Positions 32,967 to 42,382 of a stretch of DNA of 64,000 nucleotides are shown one piece after another. Numbering within the stretch: the first letter of the stretch is position 1; each line of letters opens with the position of its first letter. Under the pieces are notes generated by a model that did no database searches, was not told the origin of the DNA, and worked only from the letters and a program-made list of their open reading frames with translations. The position numbers were made by a program, and so were the translations under genes. The DNA comes from Candidatus Colenecus caballi. Its GTDB lineage: Bacteria; Bacteroidota; Bacteroidia; Bacteroidales; Bacteroidaceae. The DNA lies in assembly GCA_018065615.1 (NCBI GenBank), contig JAGHSY010000031.1:20672-84671 (forward strand), written 5' to 3'.

Positions 32967-33944
32967 TCATTCAAAACTGTCTTCAATGATTTCTGTCAGG
33001 ACATCAGTCAGGTTCAGGCCGGCTGCTCTGATCTGCTGGGGTATGAAACTGGTTGCGGTCATGCCCGGAGTCGTATTGACTTCAAGCAGGTTGATCTTGT
33101 CACCGTCAGTGATTATATAGTCATTCCTTATAATGCCATGGCAGCCTATCAGATCATATATCTTTGCAGTCAGGTCCTGTATGCGGTCACGCAGTTCGTC
33201 TGAAATGCGGGCTGGCGTTATCTCTTCGACCTTGCCGTTGTATTTTGCATCGTAATCAAAGAAATCGGACTTGGGAACGACCTCTGTGACAGGAAGTTTC
33301 ACCTCACGCTTCTTTGTCCTGTAATAGCCGTTGGTCACTTCTGTGCCCTGCATGAATGATTCGATCATGATTTCACTGTTCTCCTTGAAAGCTTCTTCAA
33401 CTGCTTTGGCAATCTGCTCTCTTGACTTGACTTTGGTCGTGCCGAAACTTGAACCGCCGTCAGTGGGCTTGATGAAGCATGGCAGTCCCACCTTACGGAT
33501 GATTCTGTCTTCATCGACCTTGTCCCCTTTTCTCAGACGCACTGAATTGGAAACGTTGACCTTGCAGCTCTTCATGGTCTTGTTCAGCACGAACTTGTTG
33601 AAAGTCAAGGCCGATGCAAGCACGTCACATGTCGAGAACGGTATGCGCAGAAGTCTGAGATAACCTTCAAACACACCGTTCTCACCGGGAGTGCCGTGGA
33701 TGATGATATAAGCGTAGTCAAAAACCTTCTTTTTGCCTTCAAATGTGAAACTGAAGTCATTGCGGTCTATGGCCGCGCGCCTGTCACCGGGAAGATGGGC
33801 TTCCCATTTCTTGCCTTCAATCTCAACAATGTACGGTTCGTACCTGTCCTTGTCCATGAATTCATAGACTGTTGCGGCACTTCTCAGGGAAACGGGATTC
33901 TCACTGGAATCACCTCCTGCTACTATTGCAATGATGCGTTTCAT
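32967..33944 (-). CDS. ddl: D-alanine--D-alanine ligase
   Basis: The 325-residue ATP-grasp enzyme has IVAGGDSSENPVSLRSA, the IIHGTPGENGVFEGYL motif (IHG-x-GE type), CFIKPTDGGSSFGT for ATP, and LLEVNTTPGMTATSFIPQQ for the metal and second D-Ala. It makes the D-Ala-D-Ala dipeptide of peptidoglycan. It lies six bases after the pseudouridine synthase gene, in the usual Bacteroidota order PASTA-rluD-ddl-acyltransferase. Confidence 0.95.
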   Translation of the reverse strand: MKRIIAIVAGGDSSENPVSLRSAATVYEFMDKDRYEPYIVEIEGKKWEAHLPGDRRAAIDRNDFSFTFEGKKKVFDYAYIIIHGTPGENGVFEGYLRLLRIPFSTCDVLASALTFNKFVLNKTMKSCKVNVSNSVRLRKGDKVDEDRIIRKVGLPCFIKPTDGGSSFGTTKVKSREQIAKAVEEAFKENSEIMIESFMQGTEVTNGYYRTKKREVKLPVTEVVPKSDFFDYDAKYNGKVEEITPARISDELRDRIQDLTAKIYDLIGCHGIIRNDYIITDGDKINLLEVNTTPGMTATSFIPQQIRAAGLNLTDVLTEIIEDSFE

Positions 33945-33950
33945 ATATGC

Positions 33951-35012
33951 TTACAAATAAGAATTTACATATTCTCTCCACATGTCCAGAAGTTTTGTCA
34001 TATCTGCAGGAAGTTCTGAAGTGAAGAACATTTCCTTTCCCGATACCGGGTGGACAAAACCCAGAGTTTTGGCATGAAGTGCCTGACGCGGGCAGACTTC
34101 AAAGCATTTCTGTATGAACTGGCGGTAATGGCTTGCTGTAGTACCCTTTAGAATCTGGTCTCCGCCATAACGTTCGTCACTGAACAGCGGGTGACCGATA
34201 TGTTTCATGTGTACTCTTATCTGATGGGTGCGTCCGGTTTCAAGCCTGCACTCCACCAGTGATGTGTAACCGAACCGTTCCAGAACGGTGTAATGTGTAA
34301 CTGCGTGTTTGCCCACCTCAGGGTCAAATGACACGGCCATCTGCAACCTGTCCTTGGGGTTCCGTGTTATCTGGCTTTCAACTGTCCCTTCCGATGAATC
34401 CGGAATGCCCCAGACAAGTGCCTGATATGCGCGTTTGGTGGTCTTGTTGAAGAACTGTTTCCCCAGACATGTCTTTGCATCGGGCGTCTTGGCTACAACA
34501 AGCAGTCCTGACGTATCTTTATCAATCCTATGAACCAGACCTACCTGGGGGCTGTTGGGGTCATAATCGGGATTGTCTCTGAGATGCCATGCGACAGCGT
34601 TCACCAGTGTGCCGTGAAAGTTTCCGCAGCCAGGGTGTACGACCAGACCGGCGGGCTTGTTGACAACCATCAGGCAGTCATCTTCATAAACCACATCAAG
34701 AGGAATGTCTTCGGCCTCAATCTCACTGCTGTAACGTGGTCTGTCCATCATTACAGTGATGACATCCAGAGGCTTGACCTTATAGTTGCTTTTGACCGGA
34801 TGTCCGTTGCACATTACCATTCCGGCTTCGGCCGCCTTCTGTATGCGGTTGCGGGATGAATGCTCAAGGTGGTCAAAAAGGAATTTGTCAACTCTGAGAA
34901 GACTCTGGCCTTTGTCAGCCACAACCCTGAAGTGCTCGAACAGTTCCGCACGGTCCGATAACGGTTCAAGATCGTCAAGCGACTCTTCTATTTCATCTTC
35001 CAGATCACGCAT
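33951..35012 (-). CDS. rluD: RluD-family 23S rRNA pseudouridine synthase
   Basis: An N-terminal S4 RNA-binding domain (LRVDKFLFDHLEHSSRNRIQKA) precedes the RluA-family catalytic motif HRIDKDTSGLLVVAKT, whose aspartate is the nucleophile, and the closing GRTHQIRVHMKHIGHPL. Family members convert uridines in 23S rRNA helix 69 (RluD) or related sites. The order with the PASTA gene and ddl favours RluD. A 60-residue acidic N-terminal extension (EDEIEESLDDLEPLSD) precedes the S4 domain. It begins two bases after the PASTA gene stop. Confidence 0.93.
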   Translation of the reverse strand: MRDLEDEIEESLDDLEPLSDRAELFEHFRVVADKGQSLLRVDKFLFDHLEHSSRNRIQKAAEAGMVMCNGHPVKSNYKVKPLDVITVMMDRPRYSSEIEAEDIPLDVVYEDDCLMVVNKPAGLVVHPGCGNFHGTLVNAVAWHLRDNPDYDPNSPQVGLVHRIDKDTSGLLVVAKTPDAKTCLGKQFFNKTTKRAYQALVWGIPDSSEGTVESQITRNPKDRLQMAVSFDPEVGKHAVTHYTVLERFGYTSLVECRLETGRTHQIRVHMKHIGHPLFSDERYGGDQILKGTTASHYRQFIQKCFEVCPRQALHAKTLGFVHPVSGKEMFFTSELPADMTKLLDMWREYVNSYL

Positions 35013-35014
35013 GG

Positions 35015-35632
35015 TCAGTCTCCAAAGAAATCGGTGTCAACAAGTCCTGTCGAATCAGCCTTTTCTATAGTATCGACATGTCTTCCGTTGCCGGCCACTA
35101 TGGTAAGTGTCGATCCTTCCGGGATTTCTGTTCCAGCTTCAACCTTCTTGTCCTGATACCTGATTTCATATACCCAGTCAAGGTCTCCGTCAATGTAAAT
35201 GGTCGTGCCCAATTTGAATCCTGCCCCCCATATCTGTGATTCTGCTGCTCTCAGGGAACTGTTGTCTGCCAGATCAGGAATTGCCCTCATGGGTTCCTTG
35301 CCCGAATTCAGAGTAAGGAAGACTGTCCTGTCCTGTTTGACATTGGCTCCGGCTTTCGGTGTCTGTTCAATGATGCCGCCTTCCACAACTTCCTTGTCAT
35401 ACTTGTAACTGGCTATTTCGTATCGGAGTCCGTTGGCGGCCAGAATGTCACCGGCTTCTGATTCAAACATGCCGGAAACGTCAGGCACTGAAATGTACTG
35501 GCCGTGCCTTGTGTATGACTTCATCCATTTGAAGACACATATTATAATTAAAAGGGTAAGGACAATCATGCAGGCAATGTGAATGAGAATCCTTGCAATG
35601 TTTCCTGTTTTTTTGGAAGAGTCGTCAGCCAT
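35015..35632 (-). CDS. PASTA-domain membrane protein
   Basis: The 205-residue protein has one N-terminal membrane helix (IARILIHIACMIVLTLLIII), then two to three PASTA repeats outside the membrane (ISVPDVSGMFESEAGDILAA, IIEQTPKAGANVKQD, IPDLADNSSLRAAES, VEAGTEIPEGSTLTIVAGNG). PASTA domains bind uncrosslinked peptidoglycan in serine/threonine kinases and PBPs; here there is no enzymatic domain. It heads the operon with rluD, ddl, acyltransferase and NigD-like genes, which fits a cell-wall role. Confidence 0.88.
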   Translation of the reverse strand: MADDSSKKTGNIARILIHIACMIVLTLLIIICVFKWMKSYTRHGQYISVPDVSGMFESEAGDILAANGLRYEIASYKYDKEVVEGGIIEQTPKAGANVKQDRTVFLTLNSGKEPMRAIPDLADNSSLRAAESQIWGAGFKLGTTIYIDGDLDWVYEIRYQDKKVEAGTEIPEGSTLTIVAGNGRHVDTIEKADSTGLVDTDFFGD

Positions 35633-35656
35633 GTTCCGGAGCGTTTATTTAAAGTA

Positions 35657-35664
35657 CAAAGTTA
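35657..35664 (-). promoter_or_regulatory. -7 element of the PASTA-rluD-ddl operon
   Basis: TAACTTTG on the minus strand matches TAnnTTTG and would give a leader of about 19 bases. No -33 match is seen. It lies in the 325-base gap 35633-35957, which also holds the SusC promoter and nothing else I recognise. Confidence 0.5.
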
Positions 35665-35806
35665 GTTATTATCGGACAATATAAATAATGTGTTGGGAAT
35701 AATGTTTGCGAATTTATAAATATACATTGTATATACAGCATGCTTTGCCTGTCTATTCGGGCTCGTAAGCATGACAGGTCGCGAATTGTCTTTTTTATGT
35801 GAATTT

Positions 35807-35838
35807 TTTGCATTATTATTGAATAAACACTAATTTTG
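35807..35838 (+). promoter_or_regulatory. Promoter of the SusC-SusD operon
   Basis: A TTTG -33 element (35807-35810), a 20-base spacer and TAATTTTG (35831-35838) match the Bacteroidota housekeeping consensus perfectly. Transcription would start near 35845, giving a leader of about 113 bases, long enough for post-transcriptional control. Confidence 0.75.
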
Positions 35839-35957
35839 CCATTTGTAGTAATGTGCATTGCTGGCGAAAGGACTAAGGTGCGTCGCATGCTTTACTCTTT
35901 TTGCAATGACAGTGGATTGACTAACTTATCAATATTGTTCAACAAAAATTCTTTTTT

Positions 35958-38900
35958 ATGAGAAAAATTCTCTTAATGATGGCTGCAGTTTTGAGCGCAG
36001 GTTTTGCATACGCTCAGAACCTGACAGTTACAGGAATTGCAACGTCGGCCGATGACGGAAGTCCCATGCCGGCTGTGGCAGTTGCAGTGCAGGGAAGTGG
36101 AAGGGGTACGACCACAGACATTGATGGAGCCTATTCAATTGACGTTCCATCAAACGGAACTCTGGTGTTCTCTTTCATGGGTTATGATGATGCAGTGATT
36201 CCCGTTAACGGAAGAAAGGTAATTAACGTTTCTCTGGTTCCGGGTTCAATTGAAATCGATGACGTGGTCATTACCGCTACCGGTTTGAAGCGTTCAGAGA
36301 AGGCCCTTGGCTACGCTTCAACAACAGTAAAGGCCGATGAGATCATTCGTGGCCATGCTGCTGATGCAATGTCCGGTCTGACCGGCAAGGTTGCAGGTCT
36401 GCAGATTTCATCATCAGGATCAACAGGTACTTCACAGAAGGTTATCATCCGTGGTTATTCATCCCTTAGTGGTAGTAACCAGCCTCTGTATGTGATTGAC
36501 GGTGTGCCAATGTCAAATGGCATAAGCGGCACCCAGGATTTGAACAACTCAATTGACTTTGGTAATGCGGCAGCTGATATTAACCCTGAAGACATTGAAT
36601 CAATTACCGTTCTTAAGGGTGCTTCTGCTACTGCTCTTTACGGTTCACGTGCCGGCAACGGTGCCATTCTCATCACCACTAAACGCGGTGTTCAGAATGA
36701 AAAGACCATTGTCACTTATGACGGTTCATTCCAGGCAATGAATGTTCTCCGTATTCCGAATATTCAGAACAAGTTCGGTCAAGGCTGGTATTATTCATAC
36801 GACGGCAATTATTTTGAGAACTACTCTCCTACAGAGAACGGTTCATGGGGTAATGAACTTGATGGCCGTCAGGTCGAATGGAGACCAGGTGCAGCGTGGG
36901 CAGGTGTTGCAGATCCTTCCTACACGGATTTCTCATATAAGAAGAACTCTCTTAAGAACTTCTACGAGACAGGTTTCGAAGCTAACAACAATGTTACTGT
37001 TCAGGGTGGAACAAAGAACACTTCATTCTTTGTGTCATACGGTAATGTAAACTCGGACGGCATTCTTCCGGGCAATGATGACTATTTCAAGCGCAACACA
37101 TTCTCTTTCCGCGGCAACACCAAGATGTTGAACGACAGGGCATGGCTCAATTACAGTGCGAATTACGTCAACAAGAAGGTCCGCAATGCAATGACCGGTC
37201 AGGGCGGTAACGGTTCTGTCATTTATCAGGACATTCTCCAGTATCCAGTCAATCTTGATTATGCAGACATGAAGGATTACAGTGATGTACGTAACAACGC
37301 TGATAATTTCTATACTCCTTATGCACAGAACCCATGGTGGATTCTTGACCATAACTATGCTACATATGAAGACGACAGATTTTATGCAAATGCAGAATTT
37401 GGAATAGATCTGTTCAAGGGCCTTCAGTTCATTACAAGAGGCGGTATGGATATCTCCAACTACAGGGAATCATACTACAATGATATCTGGAACTTCTCAG
37501 CAGGTTCATATACAGACAGTGAAGGCGGTTCAACAGAAATAGGTTCATTTGACCAGACAGCCGGAGTTTCAAGACAGTATGATTTCAATGCCCTTCTCAA
37601 TGCAGATTACAAGTTTGCTGCTGATTTCTCAGTTCATGCAGTTGCGGGTTTCAACGCCAACGAACGTTCCGGTTATGCAATCGGCGGCGCTGTTCAGGGT
37701 CTTGCTGTTGAAAATTGGGCTAATTTCAGCAATACAAATGCTGCAACCCCAAGGGCCAGCTCATCAAAGAGCTTGCGTCGTCTCATGGGTCTGTACGGTC
37801 AGGCTGATTTTGGCTGGAAGGATGCCGCTTATCTGACTTTGTCTGCTCGTAATGACTGGTCATCGACACTTCCCAAGGAGAACAATTCATTCTTCTACTG
37901 GGGTGCCAATGCATCTCTCATTCTTACCGAACTCTTTGATATTGATAACGATATCATGAATTTTGCAAAAATCCGTGCTGGTTATGGCATGACAGGTAAT
38001 GATGCATCCACATATCTGACCTCAGGTTATTATTCACCTGCAAGTGCAACAGGCGGATTCGGTTCCCTTACATTCCCGCTGGATGGCTATCTTGGCCTTA
38101 CGCGCCGTTCAGTTGTTCCTTCAACTGATTTGAAGCCTGAAATTTCAACTGAAAAGGAAATCGGTGTTGACATGCGCTTCTTTGACAGCCGTCTGACTGT
38201 TGATTTGGCTTTCTATGACAAGATTACAACCAACCAGATCATTTCAGCTTCAGTTGCTCCTGAATCAGGTTACACATCAAAGATCCGCAATGTTGGAGAA
38301 ATTTCAAACAAGGGTATCGAACTTGCAGTAGGAGTTACTCCTATCAGAACCAAGGATTGGGAATGGAATGTCATGTACACCTTCACAAAGAACAACAATG
38401 AAGTCAAGGAACTTTGGGACGGTGCAGAAGAATCTGGCATATACGGCCTTTCATCAGGACCTCAGCTTGTTGCTAAGGTAGGTGAACCTCTTGGTACATG
38501 GGTTGACTACAAGATCAAGACTGTTGAGGACAAGAACAGTGAGTTCTATGGCATGACAATTGTCAACTCCAACACAGGTTATCCGGAGTATGATACATCT
38601 GAAACTGAAGTTATCGGACATGCGGATTATGACTTTTCAATGGGTCTGTCAAACTCACTTCGCTGGAAGAACCTGACTCTCGGATTCAGTTTTGACTGGC
38701 GTCAGGGCGGTCTGATGTACTCAGCAACTCAAAGTATCGTATTGTTCAACGGTAATGCTGAAGAGACCATGTACAACATGCGTGATCCGTTCGTTTGGCA
38801 GAACGCTGTATATCAGAATGGCACCGATGCTCAGGGCAACCCGATTTATGTTGAGAACAACACCCCGGTTGACCAGTACTATACTATGAATGGTGTGTGG

Positions 38901-39197
38901 TATTCAAATTACAATTATGTACGTTATCGTGATGAACTGCTTGACAAGACATACATCAAGCTGCGTGATCTTAGCCTTACATATGAATTTCCTAAATCAC
39001 TCATGAGCAAGGTTAAGTGGATTCAGTCTGCACAGTTGTCAGTTGTCGGTCGTAATCTTCTCATGTGGACTCCCAAGCAGGGTCTCATTGATCCCGATAT
39101 GACCAACTATGGTAACGATCTTACTTCACAGTATGGTGAATATTATTCATCTCCTTCCACACGTTCAATCGGTGGCGGTATAAAGGTTGTTTTCTAA
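35958..39197 (+). CDS. SusC/RagA-family TonB-linked outer-membrane receptor
   Basis: The 1079-residue protein has a signal peptide (MRKILLMMAAVLSAGFAYAQ), a carboxypeptidase-D-like regulatory domain at about 21-90 (VTGIATSADDGSPMPAVAV), a plug ending in ITVLKGASATALYGSRAG and NGAILITTKRG, and a long 22-stranded barrel closing with GGGIKVVF. SusC proteins import oligosaccharides or peptides across the outer membrane using TonB energy, with SusD as the lid. No cognate glycoside hydrolase or regulator is adjacent, so the substrate is unknown and could be non-glycan, as for RagA. Codon use here is visibly more T-rich at third positions than in neighbouring genes, which suggests high expression. 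Confidence 0.95.
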   Translation: MRKILLMMAAVLSAGFAYAQNLTVTGIATSADDGSPMPAVAVAVQGSGRGTTTDIDGAYSIDVPSNGTLVFSFMGYDDAVIPVNGRKVINVSLVPGSIEIDDVVITATGLKRSEKALGYASTTVKADEIIRGHAADAMSGLTGKVAGLQISSSGSTGTSQKVIIRGYSSLSGSNQPLYVIDGVPMSNGISGTQDLNNSIDFGNAAADINPEDIESITVLKGASATALYGSRAGNGAILITTKRGVQNEKTIVTYDGSFQAMNVLRIPNIQNKFGQGWYYSYDGNYFENYSPTENGSWGNELDGRQVEWRPGAAWAGVADPSYTDFSYKKNSLKNFYETGFEANNNVTVQGGTKNTSFFVSYGNVNSDGILPGNDDYFKRNTFSFRGNTKMLNDRAWLNYSANYVNKKVRNAMTGQGGNGSVIYQDILQYPVNLDYADMKDYSDVRNNADNFYTPYAQNPWWILDHNYATYEDDRFYANAEFGIDLFKGLQFITRGGMDISNYRESYYNDIWNFSAGSYTDSEGGSTEIGSFDQTAGVSRQYDFNALLNADYKFAADFSVHAVAGFNANERSGYAIGGAVQGLAVENWANFSNTNAATPRASSSKSLRRLMGLYGQADFGWKDAAYLTLSARNDWSSTLPKENNSFFYWGANASLILTELFDIDNDIMNFAKIRAGYGMTGNDASTYLTSGYYSPASATGGFGSLTFPLDGYLGLTRRSVVPSTDLKPEISTEKEIGVDMRFFDSRLTVDLAFYDKITTNQIISASVAPESGYTSKIRNVGEISNKGIELAVGVTPIRTKDWEWNVMYTFTKNNNEVKELWDGAEESGIYGLSSGPQLVAKVGEPLGTWVDYKIKTVEDKNSEFYGMTIVNSNTGYPEYDTSETEVIGHADYDFSMGLSNSLRWKNLTLGFSFDWRQGGLMYSATQSIVLFNGNAEETMYNMRDPFVWQNAVYQNGTDAQGNPIYVENNTPVDQYYTMNGVWYSNYNYVRYRDELLDKTYIKLRDLSLTYEFPKSLMSKVKWIQSAQLSVVGRNLLMWTPKQGLIDPDMTNYGNDLTSQYGEYYSSPSTRSIGGGIKVVF

Positions 39198-39204
39198 ATA
39201 ACGC

Positions 39205-40608
39205 ATGTATATGAAAAAGATATCAACAATAGTTTTGGCTGCAGCATTCATGTTTGCCGGTTGTCAGGATTGGTTGGATGTAAATACAAACCCCAACTAT
39301 CTTGCCACCACTGACTACAGTCTCCTTCTGCCCAGCGCAGAACTTCGCCTTGCTGATAAGGTTGGCTATGATATAGCATTGTATGGCCATTTCTGGAGCC
39401 AGTATGTAAATCAGAACGCAAGTACAAACCAGTATTACACTGTTTCAACATTTGATGTGACCAATTCAACATTCAACAGTGTCTGGTCGTATTTTTATGC
39501 CAGTATTCTTCCCGGCGTAAGGGAGGTTAAGGAAGAAGCTGTCAAAGATCCCAACGGTTTGGAATATCTGTTCCAGGCTAAGATTCTTGAAGCATATTCA
39601 TTCTATATGCTGACCAGTCTGTTTGATTCAGTAGCTTATTCTGAAGGTTATCTGGCAGAATCTTTCGAGCCTCATTTCAATTCAGGTGAGGAGATGCAGG
39701 ATTCTCTGATCTCAATACTTGAGAGTGTAAGAGCTATGGATTTCACTGCTGTTTCTGCATCGGCCGATATGCATGCATCTGCAGCAACTGACATGATTTT
39801 CGATCATGATGCTGACGCTTGGCTTCAGTTTGCCAATACACTTTATCTGAAGATTCTTATGCGTGATTTCGATGCAAACAAGGCTAAGATCCAGACTCTT
39901 CTTGCTGAGGACAACTTCCTTATTGAAGATGCTTGCTTTGACCATTTTTCTGATGAGGCTGACAAGTCGAACCCCTTCTATGAGAGCGACCGTCGCCAGT
40001 TGAATACAGCATTGAACATCCGTGCCTGTTCAGATATACTGAATGTCCTGGATGAATCCGATGAACGTATTGAATATTATTATGAGAACAGCCATGGAGC
40101 TTCTGCTTTCGGTACTCCTTATGGCGTAACCGTCAAGCCGGCCGTATCATGGAGGCTCAATTTGGAACCGACCACTCCTGTTTATTTCTCAACAGTAGAC
40201 GAGGCTGAATTCCTGAAGGCTGAATGTTATGCCCGCCTTAATGATGCTGCCAATGCGGAAACTGCCTACAATGCAGGTCTAGCTGCTGCCTTTGCTCGCG
40301 TAGAGTGTGATCCGGGAACACTGATTACCAATGAATACAAGTTCGTTGCCGGTACCACTGAAAGCATGGTTGAACAGATTATCAACCAAAAATGGGCTTC
40401 GAATATTAAGGCTTTGGCTATTGAGTCGTGGTTTGATCTCAGCCGTACCGGTTATCCTACAAGAGGTACAACAATCACTGACTTCTCTGGTGTTCTCGGT
40501 TCTGGCAAGTATCCTTACCGTTTCATCAATTCCAAAACATCAGCTGACTATAATGTGAATTCGCCAATGGCAGTTGAGGTGTATGAAAAGATGTGGTGGC
40601 AGAAATGA
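39205..40608 (+). CDS. SusD/RagB-family outer-membrane lipoprotein
   Basis: The 467-residue lipoprotein has a lipobox (FMFAGC) followed by QDWLDVNTNPNYL, the typical SusD-like opening, TPR-like helices and the C-terminal IINQKWASNIKALAIESWFDLSRTGYP motif. It belongs with the SusD-like group that pairs with RagA-type receptors. It captures the substrate on the cell surface and acts as the lid of the SusC barrel. It starts seven bases after susC; an ATG at 39211 is an equally good start. Confidence 0.93.
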   Translation: MYMKKISTIVLAAAFMFAGCQDWLDVNTNPNYLATTDYSLLLPSAELRLADKVGYDIALYGHFWSQYVNQNASTNQYYTVSTFDVTNSTFNSVWSYFYASILPGVREVKEEAVKDPNGLEYLFQAKILEAYSFYMLTSLFDSVAYSEGYLAESFEPHFNSGEEMQDSLISILESVRAMDFTAVSASADMHASAATDMIFDHDADAWLQFANTLYLKILMRDFDANKAKIQTLLAEDNFLIEDACFDHFSDEADKSNPFYESDRRQLNTALNIRACSDILNVLDESDERIEYYYENSHGASAFGTPYGVTVKPAVSWRLNLEPTTPVYFSTVDEAEFLKAECYARLNDAANAETAYNAGLAAAFARVECDPGTLITNEYKFVAGTTESMVEQIINQKWASNIKALAIESWFDLSRTGYPTRGTTITDFSGVLGSGKYPYRFINSKTSADYNVNSPMAVEVYEKMWWQK

Positions 40609-40643
40609 TGCCATGTCATTCATTAACTGAAAATACAACAGAT

Positions 40644-41294
40644 ATGAAAAGAATAAAATTTTTAGCATTGACTGCCATTTTCGTACTGGCAGGACTTGTT
40701 TCTTGCGAAACATACAAGGTACAGGATCCGGAAATGTCAGCAGTTTCTGAATTCGATGGAAAATGGATATGCTTTGGCGTTGACCCTTCAACAGGTGACA
40801 CTGCGGTCTATTTTATTGAAATCACCAATGACACATTTGATTCAAGTGATAAGATATGGTTGACTGTTGTAAACAATGATCCTGTCTTTCCAGCAATGGT
40901 AGCAGGCCCATCAGCCGCTTACTATTATCTGGATGCAATCCGTTTCAAGGCAAACTGTAACAACAGTAATCTGTCATTCCAGTGTGATACTGCTCAGACA
41001 ACAGCTCCATATCTCGTTAATAACGAATATCTTGGTCAGACGTATTATTCATTGGGCTATGCAATGTTCGGAAAGAATGCTGTTATGGGACAGGCTACTA
41101 TTGAAAACGGCCTGATCACCAGGAATGCCGTTCCAACCGGTGGTAACAAGATGGCTTCTGCTATCGAGTTCACTCTGAAACGTTCAGACGCATTAGTAGG
41201 CACAGACGCTGTCGTCAATTTCAAAGGTATGAAGATGACCGGTTGGTATGAAGACGAGGCAGAATACGTTGATTTTATGTATGAATACTATTGA
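40644..41294 (+). CDS. Surface lipoprotein, calycin/Lipid_bd-like, third gene of the Sus-type operon
   Basis: From the ATG at 40644 the protein has a lipoprotein signal ending LVSC (MKRIKFLALTAIFVLAGLVSC), then about 195 residues of beta-rich sequence with FDGKWICFGVDP and a symmetric closing pattern (NFKGMKMTGWYEDEAEYVDF). The position after SusD and the form fit the putative lipid-binding lipoproteins (Lipid_bd) that follow RagAB-type pairs. An upstream frame from 40593 overlaps susD and lacks a signal, so it is rejected. It probably sits on the surface with SusCD and helps bind the ligand; that is inferred. Confidence 0.7.
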   Translation: MKRIKFLALTAIFVLAGLVSCETYKVQDPEMSAVSEFDGKWICFGVDPSTGDTAVYFIEITNDTFDSSDKIWLTVVNNDPVFPAMVAGPSAAYYYLDAIRFKANCNNSNLSFQCDTAQTTAPYLVNNEYLGQTYYSLGYAMFGKNAVMGQATIENGLITRNAVPTGGNKMASAIEFTLKRSDALVGTDAVVNFKGMKMTGWYEDEAEYVDFMYEYY

Positions 41295-41327
41295 TTAATA
41301 GCAATATTTTTCAATAATAAGGAACGA

Positions 41328-41361
41328 GTGGGACGGCTGAATATTGGCCGTCCCACTTTTT
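41328..41361 (+). terminator. Terminator of the SusC-SusD operon
   Basis: GTGGGACGGC (41328-41337) pairs perfectly with GCCGTCCCAC (41347-41356), followed by five T residues. It lies 34 bases after the last stop codon of the operon. Confidence 0.88.
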
Positions 41362-41411
41362 GTCTCATTTGCCGGAATTGATTATTCTGAAAGTGTGTGA
41401 GAATCAGATAT

Positions 41412-41450
41412 ATAATAAAAAAGGATGACTGCTTTCCAGTCATCCTCCTT
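41412..41450 (-). terminator. Terminator of rpmH
   Basis: AGGATGACTG and CAGTCATCCT form a perfect 10-bp stem. Read on the minus strand the stem is followed by TTTTTTATTAT, so it ends rpmH transcription. Confidence 0.75.
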
Positions 41451-41470
41451 ATTTCCAATGCTTGCGGAAA

Positions 41471-41632
41471 TTACTTCTTGGTTCCGCAGTATTCGTCAGA
41501 AACTGTCAGTTTCTTGCGGCCTTTTGCTCTGCGTGATGCAAGTACGCGACGGCCGTTTGCTGTGGCCATTCTCTCACGGAAACCGTGCTTGTTTTTTCTC
41601 TTCCTGTTGGAAGGCTGGAATGTTCTTTTCAT
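41471..41632 (-). CDS. rpmH: 50S ribosomal protein L34
   Basis: A minus-strand frame of 53 codons gives [20 protein letters not shown] and continues [22 protein letters not shown], which is L34 with its very basic composition, plus a short tail ending DEYCGTKK. L34 is part of the large ribosomal subunit. The gene has its own terminator downstream and stands alone, divergent from efp. It is too short for many gene callers and easily missed. Confidence 0.96.
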   Translation of the reverse strand: MKRTFQPSNRKRKNKHGFRERMATANGRRVLASRRAKGRKKLTVSDEYCGTKK

Positions 41633-41734
41633 CGTTATATATTTTTATATTGTTCTTCTGTTTTCGGAATCGGTGGGCAAAGGTACTTTCTTTTTTCTTA
41701 ATATGCAAGAGCACTTTCTTTTTTTACGTAAAGT

Positions 41735-41765
41735 TTTGTCCATTTGTTCTATTACACTAATTTTG
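41735..41765 (+). promoter_or_regulatory. Promoter of efp
   Basis: TTTG (41735-41738), a 19-base spacer and TAATTTTG (41758-41765) match the Bacteroidota consensus. The leader would be about 38 bases. Confidence 0.7.
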
Positions 41766-41808
41766 CATTTAGAAAACTGATTTATTAATAAATACACAAA
41801 AGCAATTT

Positions 41809-42375
41809 ATGATTCTTTGTCAAGACATTAAAATCGGTACCTGCATCAATCTGGAGGGCCAGCTTTATTTCTGCATCGACTTTCTTCATGTAAAACCGGG
41901 TAAAGGCAACACATTCGTCCGTACCAAACTGAAGAATGTCGTCAACGGCCGCGTACTTGAACGCACATTCCAGATTGGCTTCAAACTTGAAGATGTTCGT
42001 GTAGAACGTCGCCCTTACCAGTATCTGTATCAGGATGAGATGGGCTATGTTTTCATGAACCAGGAAGACTTTGAGCAGATTACCATTATCAAGGACCTTA
42101 TCAATGGCGTTGATTTCCTTAAGGAAGGTGAGGTCGTTGATGTTGTAACAAACGCAACTACCGGTGAAATCCTTTACGCAGATCTGCCTGTAAAGGTTGT
42201 TCTTAAGGTGATTTATACTGAACCCGGTCTCAAGGGTGATACAGCAACCAACACAACCAAGCCCGCAAAGGTTGAAACCGGAAATGAGGTGCGCGTTCCT
42301 CTGTTCATCAATGAAGGCGAACTCATTGAGGTCGATACGCGTGACGGTTCATACCAGGGCCGTGTAAAGGCATAA
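41809..42375 (+). CDS. efp: Translation elongation factor P
   Basis: The 188-residue protein has the three-domain EF-P layout: an N-terminal KOW-like domain with the tip loop [15 protein letters not shown], whose lysine is the usual modification site, an OB domain ([16 protein letters not shown], here [12 protein letters not shown]), and the C-terminal OB domain ending [17 protein letters not shown] relieves ribosome stalling at polyproline. The gene is the first of a plus-strand block, followed after seven bases by radC. Confidence 0.96.
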   Translation: MILCQDIKIGTCINLEGQLYFCIDFLHVKPGKGNTFVRTKLKNVVNGRVLERTFQIGFKLEDVRVERRPYQYLYQDEMGYVFMNQEDFEQITIIKDLINGVDFLKEGEVVDVVTNATTGEILYADLPVKVVLKVIYTEPGLKGDTATNTTKPAKVETGNEVRVPLFINEGELIEVDTRDGSYQGRVKA

Positions 42376-42382
42376 ACATTTA